Shown here: positions 44,471-52,985 of the stretch, in pieces
Position numbering within the stretch: the stretch's first letter is position 1
How the letters are laid out: every line of letters starts with the position of its first letter
Source: Tenacibaculum dicentrarchi
Lineage (GTDB): Bacteria > Bacteroidota > Bacteroidia > Flavobacteriales > Flavobacteriaceae
Direction of reading: 5' to 3'
Assembly (NCBI RefSeq): GCF_964036635.1
Contig: NZ_OZ038524.1
Span: forward strand, 2,609,001 to 2,673,000
DNA length: 64,000 nucleotides
Program-made: the position numbers and the translations under genes
Notes under the pieces: generated by a model
Database searches by the model: none
Seen by the model: only the letters and a program-made list of their open reading frames with translations
What the model was told of the DNA's origin: nothing

Positions 44471-45763
44471 TTAATAGTGGCACTTACCACACTCTTTTCC
44501 ACCTAACTGAGCAATTGATACTTGATCAACGCCATACTTTGCTGCTAATTGCTTATGAATTTTCGCATAGTACTCATTTCCTTTCAAGTCAACTTTAGTC
44601 TCTTTATGACAATCGATACACCAACCCATTGTTAATGGAGAGTACTGATATACCTCTTCCATTTCTTCAACTGGCCCGTGACATTTTTGACATTTTACAC
44701 CTGCAACAGTTACGTGCTGTGAGTGATTAAAGTATGCAAAATCTGGTAAATTATGAACTCTAACCCATTTAACAGGTTTAGTGTTACCAGTATATTCTAA
44801 ATTTTCAGCATCCCATCCGGCAGCATCATATATTTTAGCTATTTCTTTATCTAAATCAGATTTAGTTAAAGTATGATCATCCATAACCACTTTGGTATCA
44901 TCGGCTACTTCTGAAATATTTTTATGGCAATTCATACAAACACTTACTGAAGGAATACCTGAAGTTTTACTATGTTTTGCTGAAGAGTGACAATATTGAC
45001 AATCTATTTTGTTATCACCAGCATGAATTTTATGTGAAAAAGCAATTGGTTGAATTGGCTGATACCCTTCATCTACTCCTACTTTAAATAAGGTTCCGAA
45101 GAAAAAATAAGCACCAATTAAAGCACAAAATATAACAATTAACACTTGTAAAAAGGTATTTTTCTTTAGCCCCTCCCATAAATCAGCTGTTTGACCTGCT
45201 AAACCAGGTGTTTTAGGAGCGCCTTTTAACTCACTAATTGTTTTTAATAAACTAGCGATAATTAAAAAAGCAACAACAATCGCTGCTCCTAAAATATAAA
45301 TCAACCATCCAGGAGCATCTCCTTTTTCAGTTGAACCAGCTGCAGTAACTTCAGTTGCACCTGCTTTTTTAAGTTCCCCTACGGTTGTATAATAAAGAAT
45401 ATCATCGATATTTTTATCAGTTAACTGAGGAAAAGCCATCATACTAGATTGCTTGTATTCTTCAAAAATTTCAATTGCATCTTTATTACCTGAAGCTCTA
45501 AACGCGGCATTGTCTTTAATCCAAGACTTTAACCAATCGTTTTCTCTTCTACTTTCTACGCCTCCTAACTTAGGACCTACAAGTTTTTTGTCTAACTTGT
45601 GACATGAAGCACATAAAGATTTAAATAATTTTTTCCCTTCTTTTTGACGAGATTCATCAACATCTTGTGAAAATGCTGAAAAACTCACTAATAAAACTAA
45701 AAAGAAAGCTAAACTCTTTACGAGTGTCTGGGTTAATCTGTTGTGATGTTTCACACTTTTCAT
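44471..45763 (-). CDS. actA: Alternative complex III subunit ActA, multiheme cytochrome c
   Basis: A 430-residue multiheme protein with six CxxCH sites: one in an N-terminal cytochrome c domain (CASCH) and five in the C-terminal part (CQYCH, CMNCH, CQKCH, CIDCH, CGKCH). Two hydrophobic helices lie in the middle. ActA of Rhodothermus is pentaheme, so the N-terminal monoheme domain is an addition. The frame opens at an ATG at 45823, but the ATG at 45763 gives a clean signal peptide (KHHNRLTQTLVKSLAFFLVLLVSFSAFS) and is preferred. It is the first gene of the act operon. A near-consensus TAGCCTTG lies between the two candidate starts. Confidence 0.92.
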   Translation of the reverse strand: MKSVKHHNRLTQTLVKSLAFFLVLLVSFSAFSQDVDESRQKEGKKLFKSLCASCHKLDKKLVGPKLGGVESRRENDWLKSWIKDNAAFRASGNKDAIEIFEEYKQSSMMAFPQLTDKNIDDILYYTTVGELKKAGATEVTAAGSTEKGDAPGWLIYILGAAIVVAFLIIASLLKTISELKGAPKTPGLAGQTADLWEGLKKNTFLQVLIVIFCALIGAYFFFGTLFKVGVDEGYQPIQPIAFSHKIHAGDNKIDCQYCHSSAKHSKTSGIPSVSVCMNCHKNISEVADDTKVVMDDHTLTKSDLDKEIAKIYDAAGWDAENLEYTGNTKPVKWVRVHNLPDFAYFNHSQHVTVAGVKCQKCHGPVEEMEEVYQYSPLTMGWCIDCHKETKVDLKGNEYYAKIHKQLAAKYGVDQVSIAQLGGKECGKCHY

Positions 45764-45952
45764 ACTGTTAAATATAAGTTTTAATACATTTTTATCTACA
45801 AGGCTATTAGTAAAATAGCACATAGAAGGTTACGCAAAAGTACTACTTCTATATAAATTTTGAAAAGTTAAGAGAATCCTAATTTATAATTTATATTTGT
45901 TCTAAATAACTTAAGTAAACAATCTATTAAATTACAAGTCATTACTTTTGTA

Positions 45953-45960
45953 CAAAGTTT
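45953..45960 (+). promoter_or_regulatory. Candidate -7 box for the SPOR gene
   Basis: TACTTTTG matches TANNTTTG, 7 bases before the ATG at 45968. No good -33 element is seen. Confidence 0.45.
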
Positions 45961-45967
45961 TAATTAA

Positions 45968-46330
45968 ATGGAAAAAAGAGGTCTTATACTAACTTTAGCG
46001 CTATCACTTTCAATAAGTGTTTTGAGTGTAAAAGCACAGCAAAATCAAAAGAACAACAAAGATATTGCTGCGCTAATTGCAAAAAAAAGAACATATAATA
46101 AAAACAATGGTACTGGTTATAGAATCCAATTATATAACGGATTAGAAAGTAAAGCGAAAAGTTTACGAAACAGATTTAATCTTGAATATCCAGGGATTTT
46201 TACTAAAATAACATACGATCAGCCTGATTGGAAAGCACAGGTTGGCGATTATAGAACAAAATTACAGGCAGATAGAGCTTTAAATAAAATAAGAGAAAAA
46301 TTTAACGGATCGATTGTTATTCCGCTATAA
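45968..46330 (+). CDS. SPOR-domain exported protein
   Basis: A 120-residue protein with a signal peptide (about 1-24, ending KAQ) and a C-terminal SPOR domain (about 48-120: GYRIQLYNGLESKAKSLRNRF, WKAQVGDYRTKLQADRAL). SPOR domains bind peptidoglycan strands lacking stem peptides, usually at division sites. This is a minimal version with almost no linker, exported to the periplasm without a membrane anchor. It is monocistronic, divergent from actA, and ends at a bidirectional terminator. Confidence 0.85.
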   Translation: MEKRGLILTLALSLSISVLSVKAQQNQKNNKDIAALIAKKRTYNKNNGTGYRIQLYNGLESKAKSLRNRFNLEYPGIFTKITYDQPDWKAQVGDYRTKLQADRALNKIREKFNGSIVIPL

Positions 46331-46357
46331 TTTCATTAAAATAAACAGTTAAAAGTC

Positions 46358-46392
46358 AAAAACTCAGTACTAAAATTAATACTGAGTTTTTT
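46358..46392. terminator. Bidirectional terminator between SPOR and CNNM genes
   Basis: A 12-bp stem (46358-46369 with 46380-46391) with a 10-base loop and A/T tracts, between two convergent genes. Confidence 0.8.
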
Positions 46393-46434
46393 GATGCTTA
46401 TTCTATAAATCCTTTTTTTACATATTTAAAAGAA

Positions 46435-47511
46435 TTATGATTCATCAGAATGATCAATAATATCAATATTTTTTGAACGTTTTTCCCAATTTGTTCTGGC
46501 TAAATTTTGCAAATCGGCAACACGATCACTTTCATCCATTATTTCAAAACCTAAAAGGGTTTCAATGACATCTTCTTGAGTTACCAAACCACTTACCGCA
46601 CCATATTCATCAATAACTAATGCTAAATGCTCACGTTCTTTTACTAATTTGGTAAATAAATCAGGAACTGATAATTCTCTTTTTGCTACTAAAATATCTC
46701 TTTTGATAGAACTTAAAGGTAGGTTTCCTTTTTTATCAATTAAAGCTAATAAAAGTTTATCTTTTAAAATATAACCTGTTATGTTATCTGAATTTTTAGA
46801 AAAAACAGGAACTCTTGAAAAGTTTAACTGCTTATTATCATCAAAAAAAGATTGAATTGTTTTATTTTCATCTGCTGATACTACCACAGTTCGAGGTGTC
46901 ATAATATCTTTTGCTTGAACGTCTTTAAAATTTAGCATGTTTCTAATAACATTACTTTCATCTTCATGAAAAACACCTTCTTGCTCAGCAATATCTGTCA
47001 TTACTGAAAAATCTTCTCTACTTAAAATACTTTCCCCATGTGCCGATTTCCCACCAATTAATTTAGTTGCTAATTGTAAAATCCATAGAACTCCTGTCCA
47101 TTTTAATGGAAAAATCATCATTTTTAAGGCTGTTGTAGTAAAGCCAGCTAACTGTTTCCAATAAGTTGCTCCAATGGTTTTTGGAATAATTTCTGAGGCA
47201 ACTAAAATTAAAATAGTCATCACTGCCGAAACAATAAAAACACCATAACCATCATCATTAAAAATTTTCTTAGCCTCTGTTCCTACTAAAATTGCTCCTA
47301 CTGTATGTGCTAGAGTATTTAAAGTTAAAATAGCAATTAAAGGCTTATCAACATCTTTTTTTAAGGCTTCTAAATCGGTTGCAAAAGATGTACCTTCTTT
47401 CTTTTTAACATTTATAAAAGTAGCGGTTACACTTAATAAAACAGCCTCTAGAATAGAACAGACAAAAGAAAAGAAAATAGAAACTGTAGCGTATATGATT
47501 AATAGTGTCAT
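46435..47511 (-). CDS. CNNM/CorB-type membrane protein with CBS domains
   Basis: A 358-residue membrane protein. The N-terminal CNNM (DUF21) domain has four hydrophobic segments (about 1-22, 56-76, 90-110, 125-145). A pair of CBS domains follows (about 200-325, with KDIMTPRTVVVSADEN and LALVIDEYGAVSGLVTQEDV). The C-terminal CorC/HlyC domain of longer relatives is missing. Members transport magnesium or sodium, and the old name hemolysin is historical. It lies downstream of the DUF3078 gene but separated by a terminator. Confidence 0.88.
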   Translation of the reverse strand: MTLLIIYATVSIFFSFVCSILEAVLLSVTATFINVKKKEGTSFATDLEALKKDVDKPLIAILTLNTLAHTVGAILVGTEAKKIFNDDGYGVFIVSAVMTILILVASEIIPKTIGATYWKQLAGFTTTALKMMIFPLKWTGVLWILQLATKLIGGKSAHGESILSREDFSVMTDIAEQEGVFHEDESNVIRNMLNFKDVQAKDIMTPRTVVVSADENKTIQSFFDDNKQLNFSRVPVFSKNSDNITGYILKDKLLLALIDKKGNLPLSSIKRDILVAKRELSVPDLFTKLVKEREHLALVIDEYGAVSGLVTQEDVIETLLGFEIMDESDRVADLQNLARTNWEKRSKNIDIIDHSDES

Positions 47512-47542
47512 TTAATTGAATTTTATTTTTAGCTAAAATACA

Positions 47543-47576
47543 TAAAAAAAACCTCAAACATTACTGCTTGAGGTTT
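47543..47576 (-). terminator. Terminator after the DUF3078 gene
   Basis: A 9-bp stem (47549-47557 with 47568-47576), 10-base loop, with an eight-base A tract on the plus strand that is a T tract for the leftward transcript. Confidence 0.7.
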
Positions 47577-47606
47577 CTTATAATTATATAATAATACTCT
47601 TTTTAT

Positions 47607-48521
47607 TTAGAAACCGTAGCTTAAACCTGCTAACCAGTAAGATTGTATTTTTCCTGGGGTTGCTGCTAAAGAAGGGTAATTTGTTAATTCTGAATTAAAT
47701 GCTTCTTGTTTATTAGCTCTTAAACCAGATTCAATTCCTACTCCAATACCTTTCCAAATATTAAATCCGATAGAGTTTATCCAAGTAGCGTTTGATAAAT
47801 CTGCTGATTTATAGCTTTGGAAAGTTGATAAGTTAGATCTGAACTTAAAGTTACCAATTTTCTTGTTGTATTCTGCAACTATTTTAGCTCCTAATGATGA
47901 ATCAAAGTTTGATCCTGATTTGCTAAATACATAGTTGTAGTTTAATGGATGTGCAACTACCACTAATTCTGGCATAGGAATCCAGGTAAGCCCTAGTCCA
48001 AAATCTAAATATCCTGGATCGTTAAAGTTTTTAATTAAAGATGTTCTGTATTCAACTAATGTTGATGCTGCTAATGTTTTTGTTAATTTATAACCAAATA
48101 AAGATGTTAGCGTAAAAACATCTGTAGTTCCCTGAAAATCAGTGTCATCAGTAGCATTATCTTTATCATCTAACTTAACCCACCCTAAATTGATATTTCC
48201 TGAATTTCTCCAGAAATATTTATCTCTATCTAAATTAGCAAAACCATTTGCTGTAATACCTACATTTCCTGCAGATGAATTAGGAACAGCATTAGAGTAC
48301 CATTTGTTGAAACCTGAAAAATTTGCTCCAATAGTACCAAATGCACCAAATTTCCATCCTGGAAACGCATCAATTTTAGATTGTAAAGCACTTGCTTCAC
48401 CTTGTAATTTACTTATCTCACCTTTTTTATCTGTAAGATCTTTTTTTAATTCTTCAACTGTTTGTGCTTTTAAAGAAGCAATAGCGCATACAAATGCGAA
48501 TGTTAAAACAATTTTTTTCAT
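47607..48521 (-). CDS. DUF3078 outer-membrane beta-barrel-like protein
   Basis: A 304-residue exported protein. The frame extends upstream to 48650, but the ATG at 48521 begins a normal signal peptide (KKIVLTFAFVCAIASLKAQ) and is chosen. A short coiled coil follows (about 20-48, TVEELKKDLTDKKGEISKLQ), then beta-rich sequence ending in YGF, the terminal aromatic expected of an outer-membrane barrel. The WKFGAFGTIGANFSGFNKWYS start of the barrel and the alternating strands match DUF3078. Function is unknown; it is often near suf genes in this group, as it is here. Confidence 0.85.
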   Translation of the reverse strand: MKKIVLTFAFVCAIASLKAQTVEELKKDLTDKKGEISKLQGEASALQSKIDAFPGWKFGAFGTIGANFSGFNKWYSNAVPNSSAGNVGITANGFANLDRDKYFWRNSGNINLGWVKLDDKDNATDDTDFQGTTDVFTLTSLFGYKLTKTLAASTLVEYRTSLIKNFNDPGYLDFGLGLTWIPMPELVVVAHPLNYNYVFSKSGSNFDSSLGAKIVAEYNKKIGNFKFRSNLSTFQSYKSADLSNATWINSIGFNIWKGIGVGIESGLRANKQEAFNSELTNYPSLAATPGKIQSYWLAGLSYGF

Positions 48522-48550
48522 GCTGTTAATTTTATAATTTTTTAAGAGCG

Positions 48551-48558
48551 CAAAACTA
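48551..48558 (-). promoter_or_regulatory. Candidate -7 box for the DUF3078 gene
   Basis: TAGTTTTG on the minus strand matches TANNTTTG, 29 bases before the ATG at 48521. It supports that start over the longer upstream frame. Confidence 0.45.
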
Positions 48559-48606
48559 CGCTTTTTATTAGACAATATTATTTTATAAAAGTCACTTTTT
48601 ATCGGC

Positions 48607-49113
48607 TTATTTTTTTTTAAATAAAGGCACCGTTGAACAGGCTTCCCCAAACATAATACTTTTACAAATTGGCTGGATTTTGCTTACCAGCAGTGTATAA
48701 GCACTTTGTGGTATTGATTTATTAGAACAGCCTTTTATTATTAGTCTTTTATCTTGATATTCTGTGGTGTTTAAATTAGTAATAATGTCATTAAAAAGTA
48801 CGGTTTCTAGCAATTCTAAATTTCCTACTACTACTTTTTTAGCAAATTCGGTTAACTTTGTTGTTAATAAAAGATATGCCCAAGAAGGAATAATAGCATC
48901 CACCGAACAACTTAAAGCAATATAATCACCTTGGTATTGCGACCAATTATGATTTTTAACTTGTTCTCGGAAGTCTTTTTCACGAAGAATTAATTCTTCA
49001 TATAACCAATCTTTAATATCAAAAACAATACGATTTCCTTTTGGATAAAAATCTTCAAGATCAATAGTTATTAATTGACTATTGGCTACTTTATTTATAA
49101 TTTGTGCTGCCAT
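48607..49113 (-). CDS. DUF2480 family protein
   Basis: A 168-residue cytoplasmic protein matching DUF2480, a Bacteroidota family of unknown function that usually accompanies the SUF iron-sulfur genes. Characteristic segments are VFDIKDWLYEELILREKDFRE and the GDYIALSCSVDAIIPSWAYLLL stretch. Three or four cysteines (SCSVD, KGCSNKS, PICKS, EACST) could bind metal or sulfur. It starts 2 bases after the SufT-like gene, so translation is coupled. Confidence 0.87.
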   Translation of the reverse strand: MAAQIINKVANSQLITIDLEDFYPKGNRIVFDIKDWLYEELILREKDFREQVKNHNWSQYQGDYIALSCSVDAIIPSWAYLLLTTKLTEFAKKVVVGNLELLETVLFNDIITNLNTTEYQDKRLIIKGCSNKSIPQSAYTLLVSKIQPICKSIMFGEACSTVPLFKKK

Positions 49114-49115
49114 TT

Positions 49116-49436
49116 TTATAGCATTCCAAGTTCTAACTTCGCTTCTTCACTCATCATTTCGTTTGTCCAAGTAGGATCAAAAGTAATTTCAACCTCGCAG
49201 TTGTTAATTTCTTCTAATGATTTTACTTTGTTTTCAATATCAACAGGTAAACTTTCTGCTACCGGGCAATTTGGCGAAGTTAAGGTCATTAAAATTTTAG
49301 CATCGTTTTCTTCCGATACGAATACATCATAAATTAATCCTAACTCATATATATCTACTGGAATTTCAGGATCGTAAATTGTTTTTAAAACACCTACTAT
49401 TTTATCTCCTAATTCGTCTAGTTGTTTATCTGTCAT
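49116..49436 (-). CDS. MIP18/DUF59 iron-sulfur assembly factor (SufT-like)
   Basis: A 106-residue cytoplasmic protein of the MIP18 family. The pattern IYDPEIPVDIYELGLIYDV near residues 16-34 and the TSPNCPVAESLP segment with the conserved cysteine are diagnostic. Members help mature iron-sulfur proteins, acting late in cluster transfer. It is between sufE (39-base gap) and DUF2480 (2-base gap) in a three-gene leftward operon. Confidence 0.9.
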   Translation of the reverse strand: MTDKQLDELGDKIVGVLKTIYDPEIPVDIYELGLIYDVFVSEENDAKILMTLTSPNCPVAESLPVDIENKVKSLEEINNCEVEITFDPTWTNEMMSEEAKLELGML

Positions 49437-49475
49437 CTTTCCTACTTCTTTTCGTTGTTAATTTTGACTATTAAT

Positions 49476-49901
49476 TTAGGTTGTCAATTTTGATTGTTGC
49501 GCTATTGCATACATTTTTATCTGCTTAATCATAGAAACTAAACCATTTGCACGGGTTGGGCTTAAATGTTCTTTTAAACCAATTTCATCTATAAAATCAG
49601 TTTTTGCAGCTAAAATTGCTTGTGGTGTTTGATTAGAAAACACCCTTAATAATAGGGCTACAATTCCTTTGGTTAAAATAGCATCGCTATCGGCAGTAAA
49701 CAGAATACTGTTGCCAGATAACTCTGAATATAACCAAACTTTTGACTGACATCCTTTAATTAAATTTTCATCTAACTTAAAAGCGTCCTTTATTATAGGT
49801 AATGATTTTCCTAAGTCAATGATATATTCGTAACGCTCCATCCAGTCATCAAACATAGAGAACTCGTCAATAATTTCTTCTTGTATTTCTTTGATAGTCA
49901 T
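49476..49901 (-). CDS. sufE: SufE cysteine desulfuration protein
   Basis: A 141-residue sulfur acceptor that takes persulfide from SufS and passes it to SufB. The catalytic Cys51 lies in IKGCQSKVW, the family signature, and the N-terminal FSMFDDWMERYEYIIDLG is typical. It is the first gene of a short operon with a SufT-like gene and DUF2480; sufB, sufC, sufD and sufS are not in the window, and a divergent kinase gene sits where they might have been. Confidence 0.93.
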   Translation of the reverse strand: MTIKEIQEEIIDEFSMFDDWMERYEYIIDLGKSLPIIKDAFKLDENLIKGCQSKVWLYSELSGNSILFTADSDAILTKGIVALLLRVFSNQTPQAILAAKTDFIDEIGLKEHLSPTRANGLVSMIKQIKMYAIAQQSKLTT

Positions 49902-49919
49902 TTTTTAAAACTATTTTTG
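49890..49919 (+). promoter_or_regulatory. Flavobacterial-type promoter for the PfkB kinase gene
   Basis: TTTG at 49890-49893, 18 bases, TATTTTTG at 49912-49919. It overlaps the start of the divergent sufE gene and leaves a leader of about 43 bases. Confidence 0.55.
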
Positions 49920-49943
49920 CACTGTGACACTTTGTTAAAAGTG

Positions 49944-49951
49944 CAAAATTA
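49944..49951 (-). promoter_or_regulatory. Candidate -7 box for sufE
   Basis: TAATTTTG on the minus strand matches TANNTTTG, about 42 bases before the sufE start. It lies downstream of the divergent kinase promoter, so the two transcripts overlap at their 5' ends. Confidence 0.45.
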
Positions 49952-49968
49952 CAGTAAAAAAATAAGAA

Positions 49969-50895
49969 ATGAGCAAATTATTAGCAGTTGGTACCGTAGC
50001 ATTTGATGCTATTGAAACACCTTTTGGTAAAACAGATAAAATATTAGGAGGTTCAGGAACTTACGTAGGTTTGGCAGCTTCTAATTTTGGAGTTAAAACC
50101 GGAGTTGTTTCTGTTGTTGGAGGAGATTTCCCTCAATCATATTTAGATATGATGAACAGTAAAGAAATTAATACCGATGGTATTGAAGTTGTAAAAGAAG
50201 GTAAAACTTTTTTTTGGAGCGGTAAATATCATAACGATATGAATTCACGCGATACCTTAATTACAGAATTAAATGTATTAGAACATTTTACCCCTGTAGT
50301 GCCTGAAGCATTTAAAAATGCAGGTATTGTAATGTTAGGAAACTTACACCCCTTAACACAAGCATCTGTTTTAGATCAGATGACCGAAAAACCAAAATTA
50401 GTAGTATTAGATACGATGAACTTTTGGATGGATATCGCTTTAGATGATTTACACACCGTTTTAAAACGTGTAGATGTTGTTACTATTAATGACGAAGAGG
50501 CGCGTCAATTAAGTGGAGAATATTCGTTAGTAAATGCTGCGAAGAAAATTCATGAAATGGGTCCTAAATATGTAATCATTAAAAAAGGAGAACACGGAGC
50601 TTTATTATTTAGTGAAGGAAAAATGTTCTTTGCCCCAGCATTACCGCTAGCCGAAGTATTTGATCCAACAGGAGCAGGTGATACTTTTGCAGGAGGTTTT
50701 TGTGGATATTTAGCAAAAACTGAAGACATTTCGTTTGACAACATGAAAAACGGAATTATCTACGGTTCTAATTTAGCGTCCTTTTGTGTTGAAAAATTTG
50801 GAACACAACGAATGGAAAATCTTACAAAAGAAGAAGTGCTAACACGCTTACAAGCTTTTAAAGAATTAACACAATTTGATATAGATTTATCATAA
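49969..50895 (+). CDS. PfkB family sugar/nucleoside kinase
   Basis: A 308-residue cytoplasmic kinase of the ribokinase family. The N-terminal glycine motif ILGGSGTYVGLAASNFG lies at about 26-42, and the C-terminal signature DPTGAGDTFAGGF begins at Asp232, with the catalytic base Asp238. Members phosphorylate sugars or nucleosides; substrate is not evident. It is followed by a terminator and then by an amidophosphoribosyltransferase-like gene, so a link with ribose, nucleoside or purine metabolism is plausible by neighbourhood only. Confidence 0.88.
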   Translation: MSKLLAVGTVAFDAIETPFGKTDKILGGSGTYVGLAASNFGVKTGVVSVVGGDFPQSYLDMMNSKEINTDGIEVVKEGKTFFWSGKYHNDMNSRDTLITELNVLEHFTPVVPEAFKNAGIVMLGNLHPLTQASVLDQMTEKPKLVVLDTMNFWMDIALDDLHTVLKRVDVVTINDEEARQLSGEYSLVNAAKKIHEMGPKYVIIKKGEHGALLFSEGKMFFAPALPLAEVFDPTGAGDTFAGGFCGYLAKTEDISFDNMKNGIIYGSNLASFCVEKFGTQRMENLTKEEVLTRLQAFKELTQFDIDLS

Positions 50896-50898
50896 ATT

Positions 50899-50930
50899 AA
50901 AAATCCGCGCTTTTTGCTGCGGATTTTTTT
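50899..50930 (+). terminator. Terminator after the PfkB kinase gene
   Basis: A stem with an ATCCGC/GCGGAT core (50900-50908 with 50919-50927), 10-base loop and a T tract. Confidence 0.75.
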
Positions 50931-50974
50931 ATAGTACACAACAACAACAACACACTATTAAATATTTTTTCAAA

Positions 50975-52873
50975 ATGAGTGACGCTATTAAACATGAATG
51001 TGGTATTGCAATGGTTAGATTATTAAAACCATTACAATATTATAAAGATAAGTACGGAACCGCTTTATACGGGGTAAATAAAATGTATTTATTAATGGAA
51101 AAACAGCACAATCGTGGGCAAGATGGTGCAGGTTTTGCTAGTATTAAATTTGATGTAGCACCAGGAACCAGGTATATTAGCAGAATTCGTTCTAATCAAC
51201 CGCAACCAATTAAAGATATTTTCGGAAAAATTAACAACCGTATTAACGGTGTTTTTGAAGAAAATATTGAAAAAGCAAACGATACCCAATGGCAACAAAA
51301 TAATGTTCCTTACTTAGGTAACTTGTTTTTAGGACATCTTCGTTATGGTACTTTTGGAGGGAATTCTATCGAAAATGTACACCCTTTTTTACGTCAACGT
51401 AACTGGAGACACCAAAGCTTACTTGTTGCTGGTAACTTTAACATGACCAACTCAAAACAACTCTTAAATGATTTAATTGATTTAGGACAACACCCAAAAG
51501 AAGCTACCGATACCGTTACCGTAATGGAAAAAATAGGTCATTTCTTAGAAGCTGAAGTTACTAACTTATACCTAAAAGCAAAAGAAGCTGGATTTAGTAA
51601 AAAAGATGCCTCTCCTTTTATTGAAAAAAATTTAGATATCCAACGAATTTTACAGCGTTCAGCAAAAAACTGGGATGGTGGTTACGCTATGGCTGGTTTA
51701 TTAGGACATGGTGATGCCTTTGTTTTAAGAGATCCATCGGCAATTCGTCCTGCATTTTATTATCAAGATGATGAAGTTGTAGTGGTAGCCTCAGAGCGTC
51801 CTGCAATTCAAACGGTATTTAATGTTGATATTAACGAAATCAAAGAAATTGATAGAGGTCATGCCTTAATCATTAAAAAAAATGGTAAAACTTCTATGGC
51901 ACCTGTTTTAGAACAACGTGTTAAAAAAGCCTGTTCTTTTGAGCGTATTTATTTTTCAAGAGGAAGCGATGCCGATATTTATACTGAACGTAAAAACTTA
52001 GGGAAATATGTATTCCCTGAGGTTTTAAAATCGATTGATAACGATATTGAAAATGCTGTTTTCTCATACATCCCTAACACTGCAGAAACTTCATTTTTTG
52101 GAATGATGGAAGCTGCCGAAGATGTGTTAAATCAGCAAAAAACAGCTGCTATTTTAGCAGGTGGTGGAAAATTATCGAAAGAAAAAGTAACCGATATTCT
52201 TTCTAAAAGACCTCGTTTTGAAAAAATAGCTATTAAAGATGCAAAATTAAGAACTTTTATTACTGACGATAGTAGTAGAAACGACTTAGTAGCCCATGTT
52301 TACGATGTTACTTATGGCGTTGTAAAACCTACCGATAACTTGGTAATTATTGACGATAGTATTGTTCGTGGTACGACTTTAAAGAAAAGTATCATTAAAA
52401 TATTAGATAGATTAAACCCTAAGAAAATTGTAGTTGTTTCTTCGGCTCCTCAAATTCGTTACCCTGATTGTTACGGTATTGATATGGCAAAAATTAATGA
52501 TTTTATCGCCTTTAAAGCTGCTTTAGAATTATTAAAAGAAACCGATCAGTATGGTATTATTGATAGCGTATATGCCAAATGTAAAAAGCAACAGGTTAGC
52601 CAAGATAAAGATGTTGTAAATTATGTAAAAGAAGTGTATGCTCCTTTTACTGATGAACAAATTTCTGCTAAAATTGCTCAAATGTTAAAAACTACGAATA
52701 TTTCTTCTAAAATTGAAGTAATTTTCCAAAATGTTGAAAGTTTGCATAAAGCCTGCCCTGATAATTTAGGTGATTGGTATTTTACAGGTGATTATCCTAC
52801 CGATGGTGGAAACAGAGTGGTAAACCAAGCGTTTATTAACTTCTATGAAGGAAATGACGAAAGAGCTTACTAA
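50975..52873 (+). CDS. Amidophosphoribosyltransferase-like protein (PurF family)
   Basis: A 632-residue glutamine amidotransferase plus phosphoribosyltransferase. After removal of eight residues the N-terminus would be Cys9 (HECGIAM), the expected nucleophile. The QHNRGQDGAGFA segment and the LGHLRYGTFGG segment belong to the class II glutaminase domain. The PRPP loop is VIIDDSIVRGTTL at about 457-469. It is well over 100 residues longer than typical PurF of about 500, with extra sequence between the domains and at the C-terminus. It may be a second, specialised PurF paralogue found in Bacteroidota rather than the canonical purine enzyme. Confidence 0.87.
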   Translation: MSDAIKHECGIAMVRLLKPLQYYKDKYGTALYGVNKMYLLMEKQHNRGQDGAGFASIKFDVAPGTRYISRIRSNQPQPIKDIFGKINNRINGVFEENIEKANDTQWQQNNVPYLGNLFLGHLRYGTFGGNSIENVHPFLRQRNWRHQSLLVAGNFNMTNSKQLLNDLIDLGQHPKEATDTVTVMEKIGHFLEAEVTNLYLKAKEAGFSKKDASPFIEKNLDIQRILQRSAKNWDGGYAMAGLLGHGDAFVLRDPSAIRPAFYYQDDEVVVVASERPAIQTVFNVDINEIKEIDRGHALIIKKNGKTSMAPVLEQRVKKACSFERIYFSRGSDADIYTERKNLGKYVFPEVLKSIDNDIENAVFSYIPNTAETSFFGMMEAAEDVLNQQKTAAILAGGGKLSKEKVTDILSKRPRFEKIAIKDAKLRTFITDDSSRNDLVAHVYDVTYGVVKPTDNLVIIDDSIVRGTTLKKSIIKILDRLNPKKIVVVSSAPQIRYPDCYGIDMAKINDFIAFKAALELLKETDQYGIIDSVYAKCKKQQVSQDKDVVNYVKEVYAPFTDEQISAKIAQMLKTTNISSKIEVIFQNVESLHKACPDNLGDWYFTGDYPTDGGNRVVNQAFINFYEGNDERAY

Positions 52874-52927
52874 GTAAAAAAATAAAAGTAGAAATGCAAT
52901 GCATTGCGTAATAAAACCTGTATAACC

Positions 52928-52960
52928 AAAAAACCTGAACAAATATTGTTCAGGTTTTTT
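52928..52960. terminator. Bidirectional terminator between purF-like gene and receptor array
   Basis: A perfect 15-bp stem (52928-52942 with 52946-52960) with a 3-base loop, flanked by A and T tracts, between convergent genes. Confidence 0.85.
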
Positions 52961-52985
52961 TATGTGTTTAAAATATATAAAATTC

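Noticed and set aside
44471..45823. Longer actA reading from 45823
   Set aside because: The extra 20 residues precede a clean signal peptide and a near-consensus promoter box lies inside them, so the ATG at 45763 is preferred.
48142..48537. 131-codon rightward frame
   Set aside because: It lies wholly antisense to the DUF3078 gene and its signal peptide region, has no family features and no promoter.
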